From positions 1 to 64,000 of the forward strand of contig NZ_JBEPKD010000012.1 of NCBI RefSeq assembly GCF_040544555.1: 64,000 nt of DNA, written 5' to 3'. Of this stretch, positions 31,952-39,813 are shown piece after piece (position 1 is the stretch's first letter; each line of letters begins with the position of its first letter). The position numbers were made by a program, and so were the translations under genes. The stretch comes from Halalkalibacter oceani (GTDB taxonomy: Bacteria > Bacillota > Bacilli > Bacillales > Bacillaceae_D). The notes beneath the pieces were generated by a model. It had not been told where the DNA came from and did not search any database. It saw nothing but the letters and a program-made list of their open reading frames with translations.

Positions 31952-32383
31952 TTAATAAGTGCTATACACTTCCGGACATTCTGATGCAAGCGGAGTATAA
32001 AAACAATGAGATTTGTACCTTCCTGAGTTCCATTGCCCCCACCATTGGGGCGGGCAAGCCCCTTCAGGCCTGAAAAACCATAACGCAAATTCTCCGGGGT
32101 TGAACCGTTCTCCATTTACTACCCGTTGAGCCAGTCTTTTGTCGCGCTCTCTCGCCCGTTGATAAAAGTATCCTTTCTGTGTCGCTTCAAAGCCGCCGGG
32201 CGATTGAAAGGTCATCTGTGGGATCGTGGTAATATTGGCAAAATCGAGACAGCGGACTCTCGTTCGATTCACCATCACGTTTCCGGCATTGAGCATTCCA
32301 AGTTCCCCATCTCCTTCAGCCTCTGCTCGCATCAGGCGTGCAAGCATATCAATGTCGCTGGATGAAGCCTTTATAACAGCCAT
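31952..32383 (-). CDS. cwlJ: Cell wall hydrolase CwlJ (spore cortex-lytic)
   Basis: This 143-residue SleB/CwlJ-type hydrolase has the hydrolase_2 core: MLARLMRAEAEGDGELGMLNAGNVMVNR, containing the catalytic Glu region, and FNPGEFALWFFRPEGACPPQWWGQWNSGRYKSHCFYTP at the C-terminus (read in parts). It has no signal peptide, in keeping with CwlJ being laid down in the coat from the mother cell. It degrades cortex peptidoglycan during germination. ATG 32383 follows GGGAGG by six bases; an upstream ATG at 32455 lacks one. Directly upstream of gerQ, whose product it needs. Confidence 0.93.
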   Translation of the reverse strand: MAVIKASSSDIDMLARLMRAEAEGDGELGMLNAGNVMVNRTRVRCLDFANITTIPQMTFQSPGGFEATQKGYFYQRARERDKRLAQRVVNGERFNPGEFALWFFRPEGACPPQWWGQWNSGRYKSHCFYTPLASECPEVYSTY

Positions 32384-32530
32384 CCATTCACCTCCCATAA
32401 AGTTGGCAATCTCAGATGTCGTGAAGCGCATTGCCTTTATATGTAACGAAGACATCGGCTGACGCAGACAGTACAGTTACTTCACTATATGAGGAAAAAG
32501 AAAGGCATATACCTCTTTTTAAGAGCCTGC

Positions 32531-32584
32531 TTAAAAAAACGAGGGTATGTCAAAAAGGGGTGATTTCCCTTTTGACATACCCTC
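32531..32584 (-). terminator. Terminator of hemQ
   Basis: Read on the minus strand, a long stem formed by 32567-32584 and 32541-32559 (GAGGGTATGTC arms, AAAA/TTTT inside) is followed by GTTTTTTTAA. Confidence 0.85.
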
Positions 32585-32655
32585 TGCTGTTAAGAAAACT
32601 GTTTTAATGCAGGCTGGACAAAAGGTCAAAGAAACAACCTTTTCTCCCGGCCTCG

Positions 32656-33405
32656 TTAAGCGTGGAAATAACGGGACAGCTCGTCTGGATCGAGAATATT
32701 TCCGACATAGAAAGAGCCAAATTCGCCGTAACGCGCTGACACTTCATCAAAACGCATTTCATAGACAAGCTTCTTAAATTGAAGAACATCATCGGCGAAT
32801 AACGTTACGCCCCATTCCCAATCATCGAAGCCGACTGAACCTGTAATAATTTGTTTCACCTTTCCAGCGTAGCTCCGTCCAATCATGCCGTGGCTTCTCA
32901 TAAGAGAACGGCGGTCATCCATCGAAAGCATGTACCAGTTATCCTCGCCTTGTCGACGCTTGTCCATTGGATAAAAGCAGACATGTGCCGACTTCGGAAG
33001 AGTCGGATACAAGCGGGAACGCACATGAGGATTTTCGTAAGGGTCGCCGTCGCTTTCCCCGGCCATATAATTGCTGAGCTCCACAACAGACACATAGGAA
33101 TAGGTCGGAATTGTAAATTCAGCGAGGCGTGTTTTGTTAAAGGCATTCTCAATCTCATTCAGTTCCTGCATCGTCGGACGAAGAAGCATGAGCATGATGT
33201 CGGCCTTTTGCCCGACAATCGAGTAAATCGCATGACTTCCTTGTTCTTTTGCCTCGGTCTGCTCCCACTTTTCAATCATCGCGTGGAATTCAGCTAAAAT
33301 CTGTTCCCGTTCTTCTGTAGAAATCGACTTCCAGGCCGGCCAGTTGATTGTACGGAAATCATGAAGACAATACCAGCCATCTAATGTTATCGCAGCTTCA
33401 CTCAT
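32656..33405 (-). CDS. hemQ: Coproheme decarboxylase HemQ (chlorite dismutase family)
   Basis: This 249-residue enzyme carries out the last step of the coproporphyrin-dependent haem pathway of Gram-positive bacteria, oxidative decarboxylation of coproheme to haem b. Active-site residues are in the expected positions: proximal His172 (MRSHGMIGR), catalytic Tyr145 with Lys149 (CFYPMDKRR) and Arg131. The Tyr marks HemQ rather than a true chlorite dismutase. B. subtilis calls it YwfI, just before pta on the opposite strand, exactly as here. The ATG at 33405 has AAAGGAGCTG upstream. Monocistronic with its own terminator. Confidence 0.96.
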   Translation of the reverse strand: MSEAAITLDGWYCLHDFRTINWPAWKSISTEEREQILAEFHAMIEKWEQTEAKEQGSHAIYSIVGQKADIMLMLLRPTMQELNEIENAFNKTRLAEFTIPTYSYVSVVELSNYMAGESDGDPYENPHVRSRLYPTLPKSAHVCFYPMDKRRQGEDNWYMLSMDDRRSLMRSHGMIGRSYAGKVKQIITGSVGFDDWEWGVTLFADDVLQFKKLVYEMRFDEVSARYGEFGSFYVGNILDPDELSRYFHA

Positions 33406-33763
33406 TGAAAACAGCTCCTTTTTATGACCATCTGCCGGACGCTTTTGCGCACCGTATCAATAGCACTATACCATATTTATCGACGGGGAAAAAAGCAAAT
33501 GACCGGGGGGAGGCTAAGGAAACGGACCTTGTTCACAAAATAGTCATCTGCCTGCTGTACATAACAAATCGATTACTGGCCAAGCTATAAAAACGTTTGA
33601 ATAGGTGAAAAACAGGAAAAAAAAGAGTATGGAAGCGTAATCAATAAGATTTTTTGAAAAATTGATATTATAATGAACTTGACAAAATCGGTTTCAATTT
33701 TAACGGGAGGAAGGTATCCTTGAAAGAGATCATTTCGTGAAAGAAAAAGAGGAGGATGCTGTA
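33406..33763. other. hemQ-pta divergent intergenic region, 358 bases
   Basis: No gene seen. It must hold the promoters of hemQ and pta. A TATAAT lies at 33669-33674 about 90 bases before the pta start, but I find no good -35 at 17 bases and no clear cre, although B. subtilis pta has one. Confidence 0.4.
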
Positions 33764-34759
33764 GTGGGTAATCTCTTTACAGATATAAAGGAAAAGGTCG
33801 AAAAGCACCGGCCGACGATTGTTTTGCCTGAAGGAACAGATGAACGAATTCTTGAGGCGGCCGCCAATTTGGCGAACGACCAGGTGATAAAGCCGCTTTT
33901 AATTGGAAATGAAGCAGACATTAAGGGGAAGGCAACGGAAATCAATGTCAATCTTAGCGGAGTACCGATCATTGATCCAGCGTCCTATAGCGGGATCGAC
34001 GAGATGGTGGCGGCCTTTGTGGAACGCCGCAAAGGAAAAGAAACGGAACAATCAGCGCGGGAAAAACTGCAGGATGTGAATTATTTCGGTACAATGCTTG
34101 TCTATATGGAAAAAGCCGACGGCCTCGTCAGCGGGGCGGCCCATTCAACCGGGGATACGGTTCGCCCGGCTTTACAAATCATTAAAACATTGCCAGGTAT
34201 TCAACGAACGTCAGGCGTCTTTGTGATGGTAAAGGATGAAAAGAAATTCGTTTTCGGCGATTGCGCGATCAATATCGCGCCGACGAGTGAGGAATTAGCG
34301 GAGATTGCGATTGCAACCGCTGAAACGGCGAAAGTGTTTGGCTTAGACCCCAAAGTCGCGATGCTCAGCTTCTCCACGAAAGGCTCCGCTTCCTCGATCG
34401 AAACGAAAAAGGTCACGGAGGCGACGAAAATCGCCCAGCAAGCCCGGCCCGACCTAGTGATTGATGGCGAATTTCAATTCGATGCCGCGTTTGTTCCGGC
34501 GGTCGCTCAGAAGAAGGCTCCTGATTCGCCGCTTCAAGGGCAGGCCAATGTCTTTATTTTTCCGAGTCTGGAGTCCGGCAATCTTGGCTACAAAATTGCC
34601 CAGCGGCTTGGTGGATATGATGCCATTGGTCCGATATTGCAAGGCTTGAATAAGCCGGTCAATGATTTATCCCGCGGCTGTAACGCTGCCGATGTTTATA
34701 AATTGTCGTTAATTACCGCGCTCCAGGCGATTAACCAGAGAGAGTCTGTCGTGATGTAA
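33764..34759 (+). CDS. pta: Phosphate acetyltransferase
   Basis: This 331-residue enzyme interconverts acetyl-CoA and acetyl phosphate, the first step of acetate overflow. It is near full-length identical in pattern to Bacillus Pta: IVLPEGTDERILEAA, NYFGTMLVYMEKADGLVSGAAHSTGDTVRPALQII, KVAMLSFSTKGSAS, DGEFQFDAAFVPAVA and PVNDLSRGCNAADVY. I chose GTG at 33764, eight bases after AGAGGAGG, which gives the usual N-terminus (GNLFTDIKEKV); an ATG-less extension to 33737 has no support. It faces lipL and shares a bidirectional terminator with it. Confidence 0.96.
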   Translation: MGNLFTDIKEKVEKHRPTIVLPEGTDERILEAAANLANDQVIKPLLIGNEADIKGKATEINVNLSGVPIIDPASYSGIDEMVAAFVERRKGKETEQSAREKLQDVNYFGTMLVYMEKADGLVSGAAHSTGDTVRPALQIIKTLPGIQRTSGVFVMVKDEKKFVFGDCAINIAPTSEELAEIAIATAETAKVFGLDPKVAMLSFSTKGSASSIETKKVTEATKIAQQARPDLVIDGEFQFDAAFVPAVAQKKAPDSPLQGQANVFIFPSLESGNLGYKIAQRLGGYDAIGPILQGLNKPVNDLSRGCNAADVYKLSLITALQAINQRESVVM

Positions 34760-34765
34760 GCAGAC

Positions 34766-34814
34766 AAGGCTGACGAAAAAGGTCAATTCATTCCTTTTTG
34801 TGTCAGCCTTTTTT
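34766..34814. terminator. Bidirectional terminator between pta and lipL
   Basis: AAGGCTGAC-GAAAAAGG (34766-34782) pairs with CCTTTTTG-TGTCAGCCTT (34793-34810), followed by TTTT; it overlaps the lipL stop codon at 34783. Confidence 0.85.
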
Positions 34815-35625
34815 CATTGCGGCTGGCAATTCGTTCATAGTTCGTACTAAATAATGCCGTCTCCTCGGTCGAGGAAAGATGAGGATGGACATCGACCTTC
34901 TGCTGCAAAAGATGCAACAGCCGTTCATTTAAGCCGGCAACTGTTAAACCTGAATCGAGCAGTTCTGCTAACGAAGCCATGGTGGCAGGCTGAATCAGCG
35001 GATAGTCGACGGAAGGATTCGTTTCAGGGACGGCAAGATGATAAAAATCCCGCAGCAAGGCGGCCCTGCCTGAGCCTGAGCCTTCCACGCACAGGTAAAT
35101 TTGGACAGCGATCCCCCCGCGTATCCGGCGCTGGGAGATGCCGGCAAACTTTTTGCCGTCAATGCTTAAATCATAGCTTCCCGGGCAATAGGAGCCGACG
35201 ATTTCATATGCCTGGATCGGCCTTTCGTAATCAGCGAGCAGCTCCTTTATCGTGCTGTACATTTGTTCATAAGCTGCATCAATTGTCATGCCTTTTATCT
35301 CAGGTAATAAAAGCGAGATGTTTAAAATTCCGCTATCCAGCAGGACGGCGAGACCGCCAGAGTTTCGGACGATCACGCGGTATCCCTGCTCTTCTAAATA
35401 AGAGCAGCCAGCCTCAACAGCCGGCAGACGTGTATCCTGAATACCGAGAACGACGGTGTCGTGATGAACCCATGTCCGTACAAGCGGGATCGCCTGTTTT
35501 TGACCGATTAATGTGCAAAATGTGTCATCATAGGCAAAGGATTGCAGCGCATCAAAAGCCGGACCGAAGCGCGTTTGATCAAGCCAGCGCCATTGGGGGG
35601 AAATCGTCTGTAAATCATAGTTCAT
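34783..35625 (-). CDS. lipL: Octanoyl-GcvH:protein N-octanoyltransferase
   Basis: This 280-residue enzyme of the biotin/lipoate ligase fold transfers octanoyl groups from the glycine-cleavage protein GcvH to E2 subunits in lipoate synthesis. Catalytic Cys147 lies in SYCPGSYDLSIDGKKFAGISQRRI (in part), with VRNSGGLAVLLDSGILNISL earlier as the substrate channel motif. The Cys in this position and absence of an ATP motif distinguish LipL from LplA. B. subtilis ywfL lies beside pta in the same orientation. ATG 35625 follows AGGAGCTGCC. Confidence 0.94.
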   Translation of the reverse strand: MNYDLQTISPQWRWLDQTRFGPAFDALQSFAYDDTFCTLIGQKQAIPLVRTWVHHDTVVLGIQDTRLPAVEAGCSYLEEQGYRVIVRNSGGLAVLLDSGILNISLLLPEIKGMTIDAAYEQMYSTIKELLADYERPIQAYEIVGSYCPGSYDLSIDGKKFAGISQRRIRGGIAVQIYLCVEGSGSGRAALLRDFYHLAVPETNPSVDYPLIQPATMASLAELLDSGLTVAGLNERLLHLLQQKVDVHPHLSSTEETALFSTNYERIASRNEKRLTQKGMN

Positions 35626-35791
35626 GGGAGGCAGCTCCTATAGATAAATTCTCAAACAAGCTCATTATAGCATGCCGCTGAAAGGATTGCTTCCTTCAAA
35701 ATATGTGCTATACTGAAGGGTAGCGTTACAAACAATTTTATCGATTTGATATAGATGAGAAGAAAAATGAATAAGGAAAGGAACATCAGAA

Positions 35792-36016
35792 ATGGCTAAT
35801 GAATTTCGCATTTGTGATGAATGTCAAGCGACCAATGTGAAGACGCTCCTTCCACGGCTAAAAAAGGTTGACGGGGAGGCGAAGATCGATATTCGCTGCC
35901 AGTCTTACTGTGGACCGGGGAGAAAAAAGTCGTTTGCATTTGTGAATAATCGGCCTGTAGCTGCACCAGACGAGGATCAATTAATCGAAAAAGTGATTAG
36001 TAAACTTTCTAAATAA
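35792..36016 (+). CDS. DUF1450 family protein
   Basis: This 74-residue protein of the YuzB-like DUF1450 family has four cysteines: Cys8 and Cys11 near the N-terminus (ICDECQ) and Cys36 and Cys40 (RCQSYCGPG). The family looks like a thioredoxin-fold, ferredoxin-like protein, and the paired cysteines may bind metal or form disulfides. No function is known. The C-terminal FAFVNNRPVAAPDEDQLIEKV is typical. The ATG follows GGAAAGGAAC. It is alone between lipL (divergent) and the symporter. Confidence 0.85.
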   Translation: MANEFRICDECQATNVKTLLPRLKKVDGEAKIDIRCQSYCGPGRKKSFAFVNNRPVAAPDEDQLIEKVISKLSK

Positions 36017-36325
36017 GAGGCGGGGTCATAAGGTAGTTTTTTTTACCTTTTGCCCGGCTTCTTTTGTATCAAGCTCATTAAAGTTGTTATCCTAAAAAAA
36101 CCGGGCTGCGCTATAGTCCCTAGGTCCTGATGGAATCAGATGGAAAACATTTCAAGTAAGTCCTTAAACCTACATAATTAGTTAATGGTTGTCTAAAAGA
36201 CATTTTACTGATAAAATTTTGAAACGTAAGTGAGTTTCGAGATTGGCCGTCTCGGGAAATAATAAATGCCAGAATATTTTTGACTTTAGATGGTAGGAAT
36301 GAAGAAACGGATTGGAGGCTAGGCT
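36017..36325 (+). other. 309-base leader region of the symporter gene with several short hairpins
   Basis: The first 50 bases hold an imperfect terminator-like stem for the DUF1450 gene (GGTA-GTTTTTTT-TACC around 36031-36047). Then come short inverted repeats: CTGAT/ATCAG (36127-36139), TGTCT/AGACA (36190-36202), GAAAC/GTTTC (36221-36238) and CGAGA/TCTCG (36238-36254). I recognise no known riboswitch class. Confidence 0.4.
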
Positions 36326-37570
36326 ATGAGTTTAACGAAAAAAATAGTAATCGCCCTCATTTTGGGTATTATTGTAGGCTTAGGTTTCAATCTTTTTGCA
36401 CCTAACGCTTTTACTCCGCTTGACACGTATGCGTTAACCCCGCTCGGTCAGCTTTTCCTGAAAGTGATCACGATGCTCGTTGTGCCGCTTGTATTCTTTT
36501 CTATTGTGCTCGGAACAGCCGGAATTGGTGATCCGAAGCAGCTTGGACGCATTGGTTCGAAAACGATCGCTTATTATTTGGTGACAACTGCAATCGCTCT
36601 CGTTATCGGGATCGCCGTTGCCTACATATTGCAGCCGGGGCAGCCGGGATTAATGGGAGAAGGCGAAGCGGAATATTCGGCAGAAGAGGCTCCGCCGATC
36701 ATGGAAACATTGTTAAATATTATTCCAGAAAATCCGATCGAAGCGATGGCGACAGGAGAGATGCTGCAAATTATCGCTTTTGCCGTCTTTATCGGTTTTG
36801 CGTTAGCGAAGCTCGGAGACAAGACACGCGGGATTCTCCGGCTAATGGAACAGGGAAATGAAATTATGATGTATCTCGTAACCGTGGCGATGAAGCTGGC
36901 ACCGATTGGGGCGTTTGCTTTAATCGCTTCGGCGCTCGGGAAGCTCGGCCTTGATGCGCTAGGTTCAATGATGATGTATGTCATCGCGGTTGTGCTAGCT
37001 TTAGTTATTCATGCCATCTTAACCTACGGTGGTTTGATCGCTTTGTTGGCGAGGCAAAATCCAATTGATTTCTTTAAAGGATTTTTCCCGGCGATGACCG
37101 TCGCCTTTGGTACGTCGAGCAGTAACGCAACGTTGCCGCTGTCGATGAAAACGGCACAGGAGAACCTCGGGGTTTCCAAGCCGGTGTCAAGCTTTGTTCA
37201 ACCGCTGGGGGCGACGATTAATATGGATGGGACCGCCATTATGCAAGCGGTCGCGACGGTTTTTATTGCCCAGGTCTATGCTGACCAGCTGACAATAGGT
37301 GATTTGCTAACTGTTATATTAACAGCAACGTTAGCCAGTATCGGAACGGCAGGTGTACCAGGAGTAGGGATGATTATGCTGGCGATGGTGCTTCAGTCTG
37401 TTGGATTACCGGTCGAAGGAATCGCCCTTGTGCTAGCAGTGGACCGAATTTTAGATATGCTTCGTACGGCGGTCAACATTACCGGCGATGCTTCTGCGGC
37501 GGTCATCATCGACCGGACTGAGGCAAAGCATATCGAGAAAGAGGCTGCCGCGAGCGCGCGGAGAGCCTAG
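36326..37570 (+). CDS. Dicarboxylate/amino acid:cation symporter (GltP/GltT family)
   Basis: This 414-residue protein of the DAACS family has eight membrane helices and two re-entrant hairpins. Diagnostic motifs are LFLKVITMLVVPLVFFSIVLG, the serine-rich hairpin FGTSSSNATLPLSM, NMDGTAIMQAVATVFIAQ in helix 7, and GIPGVG-like GTAGVPGVGMIML in hairpin 2, with the DRILDMLRTAVNITGD block of helix 8 binding the substrate. It probably imports glutamate, aspartate or C4-dicarboxylates with H+ or Na+. ATG 36326 follows TGGAGGC. It is alone, with a strong terminator, and has an unusually long possibly structured leader. Confidence 0.94.
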   Translation: MSLTKKIVIALILGIIVGLGFNLFAPNAFTPLDTYALTPLGQLFLKVITMLVVPLVFFSIVLGTAGIGDPKQLGRIGSKTIAYYLVTTAIALVIGIAVAYILQPGQPGLMGEGEAEYSAEEAPPIMETLLNIIPENPIEAMATGEMLQIIAFAVFIGFALAKLGDKTRGILRLMEQGNEIMMYLVTVAMKLAPIGAFALIASALGKLGLDALGSMMMYVIAVVLALVIHAILTYGGLIALLARQNPIDFFKGFFPAMTVAFGTSSSNATLPLSMKTAQENLGVSKPVSSFVQPLGATINMDGTAIMQAVATVFIAQVYADQLTIGDLLTVILTATLASIGTAGVPGVGMIMLAMVLQSVGLPVEGIALVLAVDRILDMLRTAVNITGDASAAVIIDRTEAKHIEKEAAASARRA

Positions 37571-37577
37571 GAAGAAG

Positions 37578-37624
37578 AACCTTATCAGCCTTCTGGATTC
37601 CCGGAGCGCTGGTAAGGTTTTTTT
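37578..37624 (+). terminator. Terminator after the symporter gene
   Basis: AACCTTATCAGC (37578-37589) pairs with GCTGGTAAGGTT (37608-37619) apart from one G-U, followed by a T-run. Confidence 0.85.
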
Positions 37625-37688
37625 CAAAAGATAAGAAAGAATAAAATTTTCGGGTTGATTCGAGGAAGGGTGGCGGCTTCGCACGCCG

Positions 37689-37724
37689 CTTCTAAGAAAA
37701 GCCGCTACGCGGTTTTCTTAGAAG
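37689..37724. repeat. Long inverted repeat upstream of ywfO
   Basis: CTTCTAAGAAAA-G-CCGC (37689-37705) pairs with GCGG-TTTTCTTAGAAG (37709-37724), one bulged base and a three-base loop. No T-run follows, and it lies 80 bases before ywfO. Confidence 0.6.
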
Positions 37725-37804
37725 AGAAATGAGAAACGCGCTAACAAAATGTGTTCCTGTTCGTATATAATAAAGGTACGACTCTATGGAAACGAGAGGG
37801 AACT

Positions 37805-39103
37805 ATGGCTAAACCTTACTATCGTCAATTAGAAGAAGAAAAAGTGTTTAAGGACCCGGTGCACCGCTATATTCATGTGAGAGATGAACTGATATGGGAA
37901 TTGATCGGCACGAAGGAATTTCAGCGTCTTCGGCGGATCAGGCAGCTCGGCACGACGTATGTGACGTTTCATGGGGCCGAGCATACGCGCTTTAATCATT
38001 CACTTGGCGTTTATGAAATTACCCGCCGCATTCTTGAAGTGTTTGAAGGGCGGCCAAATTGGGAAGAGGATGAGCGATTGCTGGCGCTTTCAGCGGCGCT
38101 CCTCCACGATGTAGGACACGGGCCATTTTCTCATTCCTTTGAAAAAGTATTTGATACCGACCACGAGGAATGGACGCGCGAGATTATCATGGGGAACACC
38201 GAAATTCATCAAGTGTTGGCGCGGGTGAGCCCGGAGTTTCCGAAGGCGGTCGCTGATGTCATCGAAAAAACCTATTCCAATAAGCTGGTGACAAGCATCA
38301 TTTCAAGTCAGATTGATGCTGACCGGATGGATTATTTGCAACGCGATGCCTACTATACCGGTGTGAGCTACGGTCACTTTGATATGGAACGAATTTTGCG
38401 GGTGATGAGGCCGATGGAAGATCAGGTTGTGATCAAGCAGAGCGGCATGCACGCGGTGGAGGATTATATTATGAGCCGCTATCAAATGTACTGGCAAGTT
38501 TACTTTCATCCGGTGACACGCAGCGCGGAAGTGATTTTGAGCCAAATTTTCAAGCGGGTGAAAGCCTTGTATCACGCGGGCTATTCCTTTACTCATCAGC
38601 CGGTTCACTTTCTTTCCTTTTTTCATGGAAAAGGGAGCTTGCGCGACTATTTAAGGCTCGATGAAGCGATAACCCTGTATTATTTCCAAGTTTGGCAGGA
38701 GGAAGAGGATCGCATTTTGCGTGATCTTTGTGTAAGATTCCTTAATAGGCGTCTTTTCAAGTATGTCGAATTTGACCCGAATCAGCGGATGAATGACTGG
38801 CCTAGGCTGCAGGAGCTGTTTCGTGAAGCGGAGCTTGATCCTGACTATTACCTGGTGATCGATTCTTCGTCTGATCTGCCTTATGATTTCTACAGACCTG
38901 GCGAAGAGGAAGAACGGATGCCGATTCATCTTATTTTACCGAATGGAAAGATCCGCGAGCTTTCGCGTGAGTCGGAGGTCGTTGAAGCGATATCAGGAAA
39001 GAAGCGCACGGATCATAAATTGTATTTTCCGCATGATTGCCTGAGCGACGAAGGGGAGCATCGGCGGAGTAAGCAGCAGATTCGTGAATTATTAAATCCA
39101 TAA
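37805..39103 (+). CDS. ywfO: HD-domain phosphohydrolase YwfO
   Basis: This 432-residue protein is a dGTPase-like HD hydrolase. The first His of the metal site is in TRFNHSLGVYE, the HD pair in ALLHDVGHGPFSHSFE, and the last Asp in QIDADRMDYLQRDAYYTG, all intact. Related enzymes hydrolyse dNTPs (for example the Enterococcus EF1143 protein); the in vivo role in Bacillus is not settled. Length matches B. subtilis YwfO. ATG 37805 follows CGAGAGGGA; an in-frame ATG at 37751 gives a non-conserved leader. ywgA follows by 12 bases, conserved gene order. Confidence 0.92.
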   Translation: MAKPYYRQLEEEKVFKDPVHRYIHVRDELIWELIGTKEFQRLRRIRQLGTTYVTFHGAEHTRFNHSLGVYEITRRILEVFEGRPNWEEDERLLALSAALLHDVGHGPFSHSFEKVFDTDHEEWTREIIMGNTEIHQVLARVSPEFPKAVADVIEKTYSNKLVTSIISSQIDADRMDYLQRDAYYTGVSYGHFDMERILRVMRPMEDQVVIKQSGMHAVEDYIMSRYQMYWQVYFHPVTRSAEVILSQIFKRVKALYHAGYSFTHQPVHFLSFFHGKGSLRDYLRLDEAITLYYFQVWQEEEDRILRDLCVRFLNRRLFKYVEFDPNQRMNDWPRLQELFREAELDPDYYLVIDSSSDLPYDFYRPGEEEERMPIHLILPNGKIRELSRESEVVEAISGKKRTDHKLYFPHDCLSDEGEHRRSKQQIRELLNP

Positions 39104-39115
39104 CGGGAGGAGGGG

Positions 39116-39628
39116 TTGGCATTGCTGAAGGACCATGCCAATGTCATGAGCCTTTTCTTGCAGGTCGGCGAGGTCGTCGGGAGAAAAAAACTGCAAAAAA
39201 TGATCTACATCGCGAAAAAGCTGGACATGCCTTTTTCCGAGCGTTACACCTTTCATATGTTCGGCCCTTATTCAGAAGAGCTGTCATTGCGAATGGAGGA
39301 ACTGTGCAACCTCGGATTTATGACGGAAACGAGAGAAGATAAAGGCAACTATTATCAGTACCGATATCAGCTATCTGAATCAGGCAGACGCTTTTTGGAA
39401 TTATATCAATTTGAGCAGCCGGATGTGAGAGAGCTGGCCGCTCGGTTAAACGAGCAGAGCTCCCGCTTTCTCGAGCTTGTCTCGACGTTACTATATTTTG
39501 AAGAGCTGCCGCGTGAGGAAGTCGAGGAAAAGGTATTTACTTTAAAGCGCAAGCAAAATTACCGCGAAGAAGAAATTGACCAGGCTTATGATTTTATTGG
39601 TGTTTTGAAAGAGTCAGTGTCAAAGTAA
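39116..39628 (+). CDS. ywgA: YwgA family protein
   Basis: This 170-residue protein has a winged-helix-like N-terminal region (VMSLFLQVGEVVGRKKLQKMIYIAKKL; MFGPYSEELSLRMEELCNLGFM) related to antitoxin SocA/Panacea-type folds, and a helical C-terminus. Function is unknown in B. subtilis, where it also follows ywfO. The start is TTG, at 39116 or 39122, after GGGAGGAGGGG. Translation is probably coupled with ywfO, whose stop is 12 bases upstream. Confidence 0.85.
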   Translation: MALLKDHANVMSLFLQVGEVVGRKKLQKMIYIAKKLDMPFSERYTFHMFGPYSEELSLRMEELCNLGFMTETREDKGNYYQYRYQLSESGRRFLELYQFEQPDVRELAARLNEQSSRFLELVSTLLYFEELPREEVEEKVFTLKRKQNYREEEIDQAYDFIGVLKESVSK

Positions 39629-39691
39629 CTACATAAGGGACGCATCAAGATTAGCGAAGCCTTGTTTTGGGGCTTGAAACAAAACTAGCTT

Positions 39692-39741
39692 AGAGGCTTG
39701 GCAAAAGGTTGTTTGATTACCTTTGCCAAGCCTCTATTTTT
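39692..39741 (+). terminator. Terminator after ywgA
   Basis: AGAGGCTTGGCAAAAGGT (39692-39709) pairs with ACCTTTGCCAAGCCTCT (39719-39735), followed by ATTTTTAT. One of the look-alike hairpin family. Confidence 0.9.
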
Positions 39742-39813
39742 ATGCAAATATAATGATTGTCAATAAACGGGCAATCGACTAGGATTAAAAAAGAAGGGAG
39801 GTCCCTGGAAAGC

